Source: Staphylococcus hominis subsp. hominis | GTDB lineage: Bacteria; Bacillota; Bacilli; Staphylococcales; Staphylococcaceae | Assembly (NCBI RefSeq): GCF_002901845.1 | Contig: NZ_PPQE01000030.1 | Location: 218,421-282,420 of the forward strand | Reading direction: 5' to 3' | DNA: 64,000 nucleotides | Shown: in pieces, positions 1 through 7,904 of the stretch | Layout: each line of letters begins with the position of its first letter | Numbering within the stretch: the first letter of the stretch is position 1 | Program-made: the position numbers and the translations under genes | The notes under the pieces: model-generated | What the model was told of the DNA's origin: nothing | What the model saw: the letters and a program-made list of their open reading frames with translations, nothing else | Databases searched by the model: none

Positions 1-243
1 ATTTTCAGATTTCAAATGACCATAAGGGTGATTTTTATCAGCTGGCTTAATTGAAATCTTTAATCCCACAATAACAGCGATAGAGACAACAATATCAGTC
101 ATGTTGTTCAATGCATCTGCTCTTACAGCTGCTGAATCGTACACATACCCAGTAATATATTTTGCAACAGATAAAACGATATAAACAACTAAACTTAAAT
201 AAGCGCCTCTTTGCGCCAATTTAAGATTTTCGCTTTGGGTCAT
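1..243 (-). CDS. Cation diffusion facilitator (CDF) transporter, N-terminal part
   Basis: The 5' end of a divalent metal/H+ antiporter gene that runs out of the window; only 81 codons are visible. The translated part has a first membrane segment at about residues 14-33 and a second at about 50-66. The second starts with the CDF metal-site pattern D43-A-L-N-N-M-T-D50. The family's HPYGH motif follows at residues 72-76. A GGTGG ribosome binding site lies 9 bases before the ATG. The family exports Zn2+, Mn2+, Fe2+ or Co2+ as a dimer; the substrate cannot be told without the C-terminal domain. Confidence 0.88.
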   Translation of the reverse strand, partial: MTQSENLKLAQRGAYLSLVVYIVLSVAKYITGYVYDSAAVRADALNNMTDIVVSIAVIVGLKISIKPADKNHPYGHLKSEN

Positions 244-382
244 ATCTAGTTAACCACCTTAAACACTTAGTATTAATAGTATGTACTATCGAAATTTGAA
301 TTACAATATTTTTTTATTTCTATTATTTTTATAAAAATAAACTAATTAATTTTTTAGCCAAGCCTAATTTACTATTTATAAA

Positions 383-416
383 AAAAGAGCTAGAAATACA
401 TATTTCTAGCTCTTTC
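383..416 (-). terminator. Rho-independent terminator after the GtrA-like gene
   Basis: A perfect inverted repeat, AAAGAGCTAGAAAT with its complement around a short loop. It is followed on the minus strand by a run of six T. It lies 8 bases past the stop codon of the GtrA-like gene. Confidence 0.85.
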
Positions 417-423
417 TTAAATT

Positions 424-804
424 TTAGTCTTTTAAAATCCATTTAGATAATATAAAAGTAATTGGAATTGTAACGATAAGTCCTACAAAGGGTGCAATTT
501 CAGAAGGGAAATGAAACCATCTTACAAATATATATAAAAACAAAGATTGCATTCCCATATTTACTACTTGTGTTAATGGAAAACTTAAAAATTTCTTAAG
601 GGTTGGTTTAACTCTATAAACGAAATAACAATTTAAATAATAAGAAATAATAAAACTTACTATAAATCCAATAATATGACTCACCATATAGTGAACGTGT
701 AATAATTTTAATAAAATGAGATACACTAAATAATAATCAAGTGTATTAATCCCACCCACGATGACGAATTTGATTATTTCATAGTGCGTTTGTTTTAACT
801 TCAT
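424..804 (-). CDS. GtrA-like family small membrane protein
   Basis: A 126-residue protein that is almost entirely membrane. Four hydrophobic segments lie at about residues 10-30, 40-60, 72-94 and 102-122. The start IIKFVIVGGINTLDYYLVY is the usual GtrA N-terminal pattern (F-x-x-V-G-x-x-N). GtrA proteins are thought to move undecaprenyl-linked sugars across the membrane for glycosylation of teichoic acids or other surface polymers. It starts 2 bases after the stop of the upstream 498-residue membrane protein and has its own AGGAG site, so the two form one operon. The sugar and acceptor are unknown. Confidence 0.8.
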   Translation of the reverse strand: MKLKQTHYEIIKFVIVGGINTLDYYLVYLILLKLLHVHYMVSHIIGFIVSFIISYYLNCYFVYRVKPTLKKFLSFPLTQVVNMGMQSLFLYIFVRWFHFPSEIAPFVGLIVTIPITFILSKWILKD

Positions 805-806
805 AG

Positions 807-2303
807 TTAATCTCCTCTGTCTTCTATTACATTAATATCAAACGGCAGTATTTTAAGTTGTTTATTATTTGAAATTTGATAGTACTCTTTGAAATTTTCC
901 TTTGCGGTTTCTTCAGTTGGAGTCATTTCATAGAAATATGTCTCAAATGGCAAATGTTTTACAATAATTTCATTTCTATGTTGTTGAATTTGAGTTTGAA
1001 TATTATTTAATCTAGCTTCATATTTAAAATGCACAATCGTAAAAATAGCAATAAATACGAATAATAAACATCCTACACAAATTTTTAAAATATTATCATA
1101 GCTTTGTTTTAAAGTATGTAATTCAGTAACTAAAGTAATCAATATCACACACCACATTATATAGACAATAAAGAACTGTTGAGACGTTACCTCTGAAATG
1201 AAAAAGATAGGTATCGCACTTAAAATAATGGAAATAAAAGCAGCGATTAAAATGATACGATAGTAGCTATCTGTAACTATAATAAAACTAGCCATACTTA
1301 TACTGACGAAAAAGCTAAAGCATAGTAAGAAATTAATTAGACCATAACTTGTAATCAACGTTGTTTGATTAAAATTAAAGGGTTCAAAAATAAATATCTT
1401 GTATATAGGCAATGCAAGTATGCCAATCATTAATAGAATTTGTCTAATTTTAGAAAACGTTTGAAAGCGAGTATTTTTTATAAGTAACCCAATTATAACA
1501 ATCGCAATCATAGACACTATGACAATATGATTAAAAAACATATAATGTGGAAGGTCATTTAATATTGTAACTCTTAATTTATGAACATAACCTAAGCCAT
1601 CAATGTGTGCTCTCATTGCTTGAATGTCACTCAGATAATTAATGTACGTCTGGTTAATCAACATTATTAATGTACCACATAATGATAATAGAAACCCTAT
1701 TAATAAATTAAAATTAATTTTACGTTTTAACATAAAATAAGCCATTAATGTCGTGAATAAAGCTAAATTAACAAAAAAGGTTAATGATTCAGCAAATAAT
1801 TGCCCACTGAAACAACTTATCCAAAACAAAATGATATTGTACATTTTTAGTTCATCTTTTGTAAATAAAATTTTACTTATAAAACAAAAATGATAGAGAA
1901 CACATATCATTCCAAAAGCATAACTAAAAAAATAACCAAAGCTTCCATAACTCTCTGAAAAAACTGAATTAGGTATAATAAGTAATAAAATAGTTGCAAG
2001 CATGAGATGACGAATTGAAAATGTTTGGCGTATCAATTTGAGTATTAATAAAATAATACTTACTGATATTATTGAATACATAATCATACGTAATATTACC
2101 GAACGTACTGCTACAAGCTCAATTAAATTACTAATATAACGTCCATTCAAATTATCAAAATGTTGGTAAAAGGCACTTATGCCTTGAGGACTTCCAAAAA
2201 ACCAATCGATTCCATGTAAAGGAATGATTAAACCTAAGTAACCGTAAAATAATAATAACCCTATGACCCAGATGTAAAATTCGTGTTGTTTAAAGTTAGA
2301 CAT
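807..2303 (-). CDS. Polytopic membrane protein, DUF6056-like
   Basis: A 498-residue protein with about 11-12 hydrophobic segments and a C-terminal outer tail of about 70 residues. Near the N-terminus the extracytoplasmic loop has GIDWFFGSPQG and then NGRYISNLIEL. This resembles the N-G-R-Y-x-x-N signature I associate with DUF6056 proteins, a group with the topology of GT-C glycosyltransferases. It is the first gene of a two-gene operon with the GtrA-like gene. I infer a role in adding a lipid-linked sugar to a surface polymer. No catalytic residues can be assigned, so the function is open. Confidence 0.6.
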   Translation of the reverse strand: MSNFKQHEFYIWVIGLLLFYGYLGLIIPLHGIDWFFGSPQGISAFYQHFDNLNGRYISNLIELVAVRSVILRMIMYSIISVSIILLILKLIRQTFSIRHLMLATILLLIIPNSVFSESYGSFGYFFSYAFGMICVLYHFCFISKILFTKDELKMYNIILFWISCFSGQLFAESLTFFVNLALFTTLMAYFMLKRKINFNLLIGFLLSLCGTLIMLINQTYINYLSDIQAMRAHIDGLGYVHKLRVTILNDLPHYMFFNHIVIVSMIAIVIIGLLIKNTRFQTFSKIRQILLMIGILALPIYKIFIFEPFNFNQTTLITSYGLINFLLCFSFFVSISMASFIIVTDSYYRIILIAAFISIILSAIPIFFISEVTSQQFFIVYIMWCVILITLVTELHTLKQSYDNILKICVGCLLFVFIAIFTIVHFKYEARLNNIQTQIQQHRNEIIVKHLPFETYFYEMTPTEETAKENFKEYYQISNNKQLKILPFDINVIEDRGD

Positions 2304-2453
2304 TTACACTACTCCTCCACTACAATAATGTTAAATTATAGTGTTTAATCGATTCTATTTAATTAAATACCATTATATACTTTTTTTATATTTTAAACAT
2401 TAAATCATTTTAATTTAGATTTTTATTTATAATTTTAATCGGAAGTGATCTCG

Positions 2454-3599
2454 TTGAACATAAAAAAAATTGTTATTGCGCCAGATTCATTTAAAGAGAG
2501 TATGACTGCTAAACAAGCTGGATTAGCTATAGAACGGGGTTTTAAAAATATATTCGGTGATTCGCTTAAAACAGAGGTTATCCCTATGGCAGATGGTGGC
2601 GAAGGTACAACCGAGGCTTTAATAGAAGCATTAGATGCGTCAATTCATAGCATTAAAGTACATGATCCACTATTTAGAGAAGTGACTGCATCTTATGCTC
2701 GTTCTAGAGATAATCGTGTAGCTATTATTGAAATGGCAGCAGCTTCAGGATTAGATTTAATTCGTACAGATGAACGTAATCCTTTAATTACTACAACATT
2801 TGGTGTTGGCGAATTAATTAAAGACGCTCTAAACCATCATGTGACTAAAATTATATTAGGCATAGGAGGAAGTGCAACAAATGATGGTGGTAGTGGTATG
2901 CTGACCGCTCTTGGCGTAAAGTTTCTAAACTCTGATAATGAAGAAATTGAACTTGGTGGTGGTGCTCTTGCTCATTTGACCCATATAGATGCGTCAAATT
3001 TAGATTATAGATTAAACGACGTTACCTTTGAAGTGGCATGTGATGTTACAAATCCTTTATTAGGCCCTAATGGTGCCACATATATTTATGGACCACAAAA
3101 AGGAGCAACTGAAAAGATGATACCAAAGTTGGATTCCGCACTCGCAAATTATCATGATATGATAGAGAAAGCATATCATATCAGTGTTAAAGATATACCC
3201 GGTGCTGGAGCTGCCGGTGGATTAGGCGCCGGTATTCTCACTTTCTTCAATGCGTCATTATCTAATGGCATCGATATTGTCTTAAAAGAAACGCAGTTTC
3301 TTGAAAGAATTAAAGATGCCGATTTAGTTATTACAGGAGAAGGAAAAATAGATGTACAAACAATTTATGGTAAAACACCTATTGGAGTGGCAAAAGCATC
3401 CAAACAATTCGACTTACCTGTGATTGCGATATGCGGTAGTTTGGGAAAAAATTATCAAGCCGTATATCAACATGGAATTGATAGTGTGTTTAGCATTATA
3501 GAAATGCCCTCAGAACTACCCTATTTATTAGCACATGGAGAACGATTCTTAACACAAACTGTTGAAAATATTGCTCGATTAATTAAGTTAAATAATTAA
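2454..3599 (+). CDS. glxK: Glycerate kinase (GlxK/GarK family)
   Basis: Phosphorylates glycerate with ATP, feeding glyoxylate- or serine-derived carbon into glycolysis; cytosolic. The protein (381 residues from the chosen start) opens with KKIVIAPDSFKESMTA and has MADGGEGTTEAL near residue 50. It also has GIGGSATNDGG and GAGAAGGLGAG, all hallmarks of this two-domain kinase family. I chose the TTG at 2454 because GGAAGTG sits 6 bases before it; the GTG at 2445 lies inside that site. The next gene follows 15 bases after the stop, so they may be co-transcribed. Which of 2- or 3-phosphoglycerate is made cannot be read from sequence. Confidence 0.9.
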   Translation: MNIKKIVIAPDSFKESMTAKQAGLAIERGFKNIFGDSLKTEVIPMADGGEGTTEALIEALDASIHSIKVHDPLFREVTASYARSRDNRVAIIEMAAASGLDLIRTDERNPLITTTFGVGELIKDALNHHVTKIILGIGGSATNDGGSGMLTALGVKFLNSDNEEIELGGGALAHLTHIDASNLDYRLNDVTFEVACDVTNPLLGPNGATYIYGPQKGATEKMIPKLDSALANYHDMIEKAYHISVKDIPGAGAAGGLGAGILTFFNASLSNGIDIVLKETQFLERIKDADLVITGEGKIDVQTIYGKTPIGVAKASKQFDLPVIAICGSLGKNYQAVYQHGIDSVFSIIEMPSELPYLLAHGERFLTQTVENIARLIKLNN

Positions 3600-3614
3600 A
3601 AAGAGGTGAAATCT

Positions 3615-4337
3615 ATGAAACGTACTGAAAAATACAAAGATTCATATCAATACGATGATCAATATCAACAACGTAATCAAAAAAGTCGGGAGTATCAACA
3701 ACGTCAACAAGGACGTCAAAGTGAAGAAAATTACAGAAGAAATGAACCTCGTCAAGAGTATCATCATCAAAATCAGGGCGATTATGATGAAAAGGGTAAT
3801 CGTTACTATAACGATCGTGACTTTAGACGTGAACAATTACTGGAAGAAGAGAATGAAAAAAATAAAAAATCAAAACGTTGGTTAATCGCTATTATTGCAA
3901 TTCTTCTTTTAATTATTGGCATTTTTGCGACTAAATCTTATATTGATCATAAAAATGAATCGGACAATAAACAACATACTTATAATGCAACAAATGATGT
4001 ATCTAAAAATTATCAACAAGAAGTTCAAAATCAAAGCGATAATATCAAGAAACAAGTTGAAGATGCAAAAAATGATATTAAAGATAAAATAGACACTGAA
4101 TCACGTCTTAGACAAATTCAATCTCAAATTGATAAATTAAAAAATAATGAGATTACTAAAGAAGACTCTAAATTAACTCAATTTTATCAAGACCAAGTTA
4201 ATAAATTAAAAGAAGCAAATAATGCACAACAAAACAACGCAAATGAAAACAAAGTGAATGCGCTATTAGATGATGTCAATAATAAAGTAGATGATATCAA
4301 GAAAAAACTAAACAGTATTCTTGGTAATAATAATTAA
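3615..4337 (+). CDS. Membrane-anchored coiled-coil protein with Q/R/Y-rich cytoplasmic head
   Basis: A 240-residue protein I do not recognise. Residues 1-88 are very polar and rich in Gln, Arg, Tyr and Glu, with repeated YQQR units. One transmembrane helix lies at about residues 89-107. Residues 112-240 are Lys/Asn/Gln/Asp-rich with heptad-like spacing (for example DNIKKQVEDAKNDIKDKID), predicted as an extracellular coiled coil. There is no signal peptide or cleavage site, so topology is probably type II. The ATG at 3615 is preceded by AAGAGGTGA. A strong terminator follows. It may be a cell-envelope structural or division-associated protein, but nothing in the sequence proves that. Confidence 0.75.
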   Translation: MKRTEKYKDSYQYDDQYQQRNQKSREYQQRQQGRQSEENYRRNEPRQEYHHQNQGDYDEKGNRYYNDRDFRREQLLEEENEKNKKSKRWLIAIIAILLLIIGIFATKSYIDHKNESDNKQHTYNATNDVSKNYQQEVQNQSDNIKKQVEDAKNDIKDKIDTESRLRQIQSQIDKLKNNEITKEDSKLTQFYQDQVNKLKEANNAQQNNANENKVNALLDDVNNKVDDIKKKLNSILGNNN

Positions 4338-4363
4338 TATTCTTATGTATTGTGATAAATTTC

Positions 4364-4406
4364 AGCTCTAAAAAAATTGATTAAATCAATCTTTTTAGAG
4401 CTTTTT
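4364..4406 (+). terminator. Terminator after the coiled-coil protein gene
   Basis: Long stem AGCTCTAAAAA...TTTTTAGAGCT with a short loop and a following T run, 27 bases past the stop codon. Confidence 0.85.
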
Positions 4407-4477
4407 ATATTTGAAATTACATATTTTCTCAAAAACCTATATAATGTACATTGCAAATCTTTTCAAGGAGTACAATT

Positions 4478-5674
4478 ATGCATAACTCAACACATACTAA
4501 ATTGCCGATGCTATTACTTATCGTTCTAGGAACAATGACAGCATTTGGTCCAATGATTATAGATATGTATTTACCTGCTTTACCAGCAATTCAGCAACAA
4601 TTTAATACATCAACGTCAAGCATACAACTTACCCTATCCTTTGCAATGATTGGTCTAGCGCTTGGACAGTTTGTATTCGGACCTTTATCAGATGTATTGG
4701 GTCGAAAAAGAATTGCACTAATAATTCTTAGTGTATTCGTTTTAGCTTCATGTAGTGCGATATTTATTACAACATTTCCAATATTTTTATTGATACGTTT
4801 GGTACAAGGATTAACTGCCGGAGGTATTATTGTTATCGCTAAAGCTTTCGCAGGAGATTATTACCAAGGAAATACTCTAGCTAAATTTCTTGCTTCTCTT
4901 ATGGTTGTAAATGGTATAGTGACTATTTTAATGCCGTTACTTGGAGGTTTATCGCTTTCTCTTGGCTCATGGAGAATTATCTTTGTTATTTTAACAGCTA
5001 TTAGTATGATTATGTTAGGTGGCGTTACTTTCAATATGCCGACCACACATCACTTTGAGCACGTTACTTCCAATTTTAAACATATATTTTCTGACTTTGG
5101 ACGTTTACTTAAACGACCAAAATTTATTATTCCAATGTTTTTGCAAGGATTAACTTATGTTATGTTATTTAGTTTTTCATCTGCTTCTCCGTTTATCACT
5201 CAGAAAATATACCATATGACACCTCAACAATTTAGTGTAATGATTGCAATCAATGGCATTGGTTTAATTGTTGTGAGTCAAATCGTTGCTTTGCTTGTTG
5301 AACGTATACATCGCTTTAAAATCTTAATTTATTTGACTTTCATTCAACTTATTGGTGTACTTCTCATTGTATTTACTTTGATATTACAAGGTCCATTGTG
5401 GCTTTTATTAGTCGCTTTCTTTTTAAATGTTTGTCCTGTCACTTCAATCGGCCCCTTAGGATTTTCAATGGCTATGGAAGAACGTACTGGTGGAAGTGGA
5501 AATGCTTCTAGTTTACTAGGTTTGTTTCAATTTATCCTTGGTGGTTTAGTGTCTCCTTTAGTTGGTCTTAAAGGACAATACAATGTAATGCCTTATATCA
5601 CAGTAATTGTTATCACAGCAATTCTCATAGTTTTACTTCAATTTTTATATTTTAAAAAATATCAACGTATCTAA
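4478..5674 (+). CDS. Bcr/CflA-family multidrug efflux MFS transporter
   Basis: A 398-residue protein with 12 predicted membrane helices, the size of Bcr/CflA drug:H+ antiporters. The first helix ends in the family's DMYLPALPAI motif. The loop between helices 2 and 3 has GPLSDVLGRKR (MFS motif A). Helix 4 has RLVQGLTAGG. The ATG at 4478 is used because CAAGGAG sits 7 bases upstream. Relatives export bicyclomycin, chloramphenicol, sulfonamides or small peptides; the substrate here is not known. It is a single-gene transcript with its own terminator. Confidence 0.88.
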   Translation: MHNSTHTKLPMLLLIVLGTMTAFGPMIIDMYLPALPAIQQQFNTSTSSIQLTLSFAMIGLALGQFVFGPLSDVLGRKRIALIILSVFVLASCSAIFITTFPIFLLIRLVQGLTAGGIIVIAKAFAGDYYQGNTLAKFLASLMVVNGIVTILMPLLGGLSLSLGSWRIIFVILTAISMIMLGGVTFNMPTTHHFEHVTSNFKHIFSDFGRLLKRPKFIIPMFLQGLTYVMLFSFSSASPFITQKIYHMTPQQFSVMIAINGIGLIVVSQIVALLVERIHRFKILIYLTFIQLIGVLLIVFTLILQGPLWLLLVAFFLNVCPVTSIGPLGFSMAMEERTGGSGNASSLLGLFQFILGGLVSPLVGLKGQYNVMPYITVIVITAILIVLLQFLYFKKYQRI

Positions 5675-5762
5675 TGTATTCTTATATTAATAAACGTAAT
5701 CTAGCCTCCATTTTTAATATAATCATCGACTGCCAATATGTTAAGACAATTGTTGATATGCT

Positions 5763-5802
5763 CCCTTCAAAGTAGATATTAAAACTTTGAAGGGCGTTTT
5801 TT
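5763..5802 (+). terminator. Terminator after the Bcr/CflA gene
   Basis: CCCTTCAAAGT pairs with ACTTTGAAGGG, followed by CG and a run of six T. Confidence 0.8.
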
Positions 5803-5922
5803 ATGTCTAGTAAATATAAAATGAAAGCCAATATATTACGATACGTTTTCCAAAAATATGAAAAAGGGATTTCTTTTCAATATATAATCGAATTATTACA
5901 GTTAGATATTAATACGCTTTGA
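5803..5922 (+). pseudogene. Possible remnant of a small gene (39 codons)
   Basis: An ATG-to-TGA frame encodes a Lys/Tyr-rich peptide with the look of a small helical DNA-binding protein (segments MKANILRYVFQKYEKG and QYIIELLQLD). After the TGA the same frame continues for 16 more codons, which suggests a longer gene interrupted by a stop. There is no ribosome binding site; the start lies directly in the T run of the preceding terminator. It is probably a decayed gene or chance. Confidence 0.25.
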
Positions 5923-6093
5923 CCACAAACTAAAAATGAATATATACTTAAAACGATATCCATATTTTAGTAATAATATTTCTTAGTAAATAATATTCAA
6001 ACAAAGAATTCAAATGATTATACGCTACTCTAATCAAGGTATATAATAAATTTACTTTAAAACAATGTTTTACTGACATAAAGGAGAACGTTA

Positions 6094-6705
6094 ATGAATA
6101 AAAAATTATTATCTGTTACGCCTAAAAGTCAACTTTTTCCAATCCCTATGATTATGGGTTGTGAAGGCGTTTCTGCAGCTATGTTATTACAATATAATCA
6201 TCATAATATTAAAGCTACTGATATTATGAAACATTGGCCCACTCATCCAAATAATCCCTATAAAGGCTATGTTGGTCATCATTTACTTGTTAAGTTTGGT
6301 CATCACCAAACGATTTTCCCTTCTGCTTATGTTCCATATTTACAAACTTTTGATTCACGTATCGTAGATGGCACTGGTACGAATTTAGAGGAACTAGAAA
6401 CTGTGATTGATCAAGGACAACCGGTTCTTATGTATCATACAAGTTTAGGTCAAAAACCTTCACGTAAAACGTTTAAATTTGATAACCATACGCGTCAGCT
6501 TGTGTCTAACATTCACGTTACATTACTTATTGGATATGACGACACACATTACTATTATATTGATCCTTTATGGAGTCACTTTTTAAGAAAAGTAATTGTG
6601 CCTGCATTAGTACCTAATCGCTTCCAGATTATAAAAATTAAAAAAGAATTCATGGAGCGTAGCTTTAACGCCCCTGGTAAAAAATGTATCTATGTAAAAC
6701 CATAA
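6094..6705 (+). CDS. C39-like (papain-fold) peptidase family protein
   Basis: A 203-residue protein of the C39-like cysteine peptidase group (YvpB type). Near residue 25 it has GCEGVSAAMLLQY, where the Cys matches the catalytic Cys of the Q-x-x-x-x-GCE-xx-S pattern. Near residue 145 it has NIHVTLLIGYDDTHYYYIDPL, carrying the His and the Asp of the expected triad. There is no clear signal peptide. It has its own AAGGAG site and shares a bidirectional terminator with the converging phosphoesterase gene. The target is unknown; related staphylococcal proteins are uncharacterised. Confidence 0.75.
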   Translation: MNKKLLSVTPKSQLFPIPMIMGCEGVSAAMLLQYNHHNIKATDIMKHWPTHPNNPYKGYVGHHLLVKFGHHQTIFPSAYVPYLQTFDSRIVDGTGTNLEELETVIDQGQPVLMYHTSLGQKPSRKTFKFDNHTRQLVSNIHVTLLIGYDDTHYYYIDPLWSHFLRKVIVPALVPNRFQIIKIKKEFMERSFNAPGKKCIYVKP

Positions 6706-6708
6706 ATT

Positions 6709-6759
6709 AAAAGAGCAAGAAGCGACTTCCTTCTAAACGTCGTTTCTTGCTCTTTTTTT
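6709..6759. terminator. Bidirectional terminator between converging genes
   Basis: AAAAGAGCAAGAAGCGAC pairs with GTCGTTTCTTGCTCTTTT, flanked by A and T runs, so it can stop transcription from both sides. Confidence 0.88.
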
Positions 6760-7570
6760 ATTCTATTACAAAGTCCATTAATGCATGATTCATTTCTGAA
6801 TATATATCTGCTGTTCGCCATTCTCTTTTATAACCTAAACAAGGACATAAAAAGGTTATATTATTTTCAACTAAAGATTTACGAAAATGAACATGTCCCA
6901 TAATACTGTATTTAATCGGAAACTGCTGATATAATTGATCGAAATCTGATGTACCTATAAATGCATTGAAAAAATCAAAAATACGATGAGGGGTAGGTAC
7001 TACAAATTTAGAATGTGTTACAATATGTGTCATTAAAATAATTTGTTTATCTTGAAGTTGCTCCAATGCTTGTTTAACATGCTTAGCCGCCTTTTTGGAT
7101 AAAATCGTATCATCTTCATCCCAATCGATTTTCACTTTATCTTGCCAAGTGGCCCCATAATATTTCCCTTTTTTTAATCGAGTTTCTTCAAACTTTTTAT
7201 CAGCGTAACTGTAATCATACCAAGCAGTATGGCCTACAATAGCCCAATTATCATTAATTACATATGGATGATCCAACAAACACTCTGGCTTTGTTCTATA
7301 AAAATCATAAATATCTTGAGATGTCGTTTCATCCTCTACTTTCCAATAATCATGATTTCCTGGAACAAATAGTACGGGAATATGTAAAGCAGTTTTTAAA
7401 TCTTTAATAAATTGATAGCTATCTCTAAAATAGTTCGAAATATCTCCTGCAATTAATAGTAAGTCAACCTCTCTATGTTGTACTACTTTAATCAATGTTT
7501 CTAGATATACATTTGATTTTAATTTAGGATGTCTATCTATATGTAGATCAGAAATCGCTCCGATTCTCAT
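6758..7570 (-). CDS. Metallophosphoesterase (calcineurin-like)
   Basis: A 270-residue cytosolic phosphoesterase of the calcineurin-like fold. All metal-binding blocks are present in order: GAISDLHID near residue 4, GDISNY near 42, GNHDYW near 72, a His in LMTHIV near 179 and GHVHFR near 224. These bind two metal ions. The family includes phosphodiesterases, nucleases and nucleotidases, so the substrate cannot be named. It is a single gene; its ATG at 7570 is preceded by GAGGAGTAG. Confidence 0.82.
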   Translation of the reverse strand: MRIGAISDLHIDRHPKLKSNVYLETLIKVVQHREVDLLLIAGDISNYFRDSYQFIKDLKTALHIPVLFVPGNHDYWKVEDETTSQDIYDFYRTKPECLLDHPYVINDNWAIVGHTAWYDYSYADKKFEETRLKKGKYYGATWQDKVKIDWDEDDTILSKKAAKHVKQALEQLQDKQIILMTHIVTHSKFVVPTPHRIFDFFNAFIGTSDFDQLYQQFPIKYSIMGHVHFRKSLVENNITFLCPCLGYKREWRTADIYSEMNHALMDFVIE

Positions 7571-7713
7571 TCCTCTACTCCTCTAATACATTTTTAAATT
7601 TTATCTATTATGCCATAGATTATTATAAATATAAATTATTCTGTTTTTCATAGTTGTATACACATATTTGTTTTTTTGAAAATTAAGAGTATAATAAAAT
7701 TAACTTTTAACAA

Positions 7714-7767
7714 AGTTACATATTTAACAAAATTTAAAAAAGTTACATATTTAACAAAATTTAAAAA
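7714..7767. repeat. Perfect 27-bp tandem duplication
   Basis: Two identical adjacent copies of a 27-bp AT-rich unit beginning AGTTACATATTTAAC occupy 7714-7740 and 7741-7767. They lie about 140 bp upstream of the amino acid permease start. A partial match (AACTTTTAACAAAGTTAC) precedes the first copy. Confidence 0.9.
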
Positions 7768-7857
7768 AGGTAAACTTTTAAAAATCTGAATATTCTAATT
7801 AATTACAAATTGATCTTTACTCTTTTCTACTTTGTTAAAAAAGTTTTCAAAATTCGA

Positions 7858-7871
7858 AGAAAGCGCTTACT
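7858..7871. promoter_or_regulatory. cre-like CcpA site before the amino acid permease
   Basis: AGAAAGCGCTTACT closely fits the catabolite-responsive element core (AARCGYTTWC). It sits 33 bp before the permease start, where CcpA binding would block transcription. The position and match are seen; regulation is inferred. Confidence 0.6.
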
Positions 7872-7904
7872 CGATTATTATATTGCTTTCTTAGGGGGAA
7901 GTCT

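Larger units (their letters stand above)
5675..6093. other. Intergenic stretch with terminator and a possible decayed ORF
   Basis: These 419 bases hold the terminator of the efflux gene, a 39-codon open frame at 5803-5922 and AT-rich DNA before the C39-like gene. The last part contains the AAGGAGAA ribosome binding site of that gene. No RNA gene or riboswitch was recognised. Confidence 0.6.
7571..7904. other. AT-rich divergent intergenic region with tandem repeat and cre-like site
   Basis: A 334-base divergent promoter region between the phosphoesterase and amino acid permease genes. It holds a perfect 27-bp tandem duplication at 7714-7767 and a cre-like element at 7858-7871. The permease ribosome binding site TTAGGGGGAAG lies at its end. 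No RNA gene was recognised. Confidence 0.7.

Noticed and set aside
3642..3885. Overlapping frames inside the coiled-coil protein gene.
   Set aside because: They arise from its repetitive AT-rich codons and have no ribosome sites or meaningful protein sequence.
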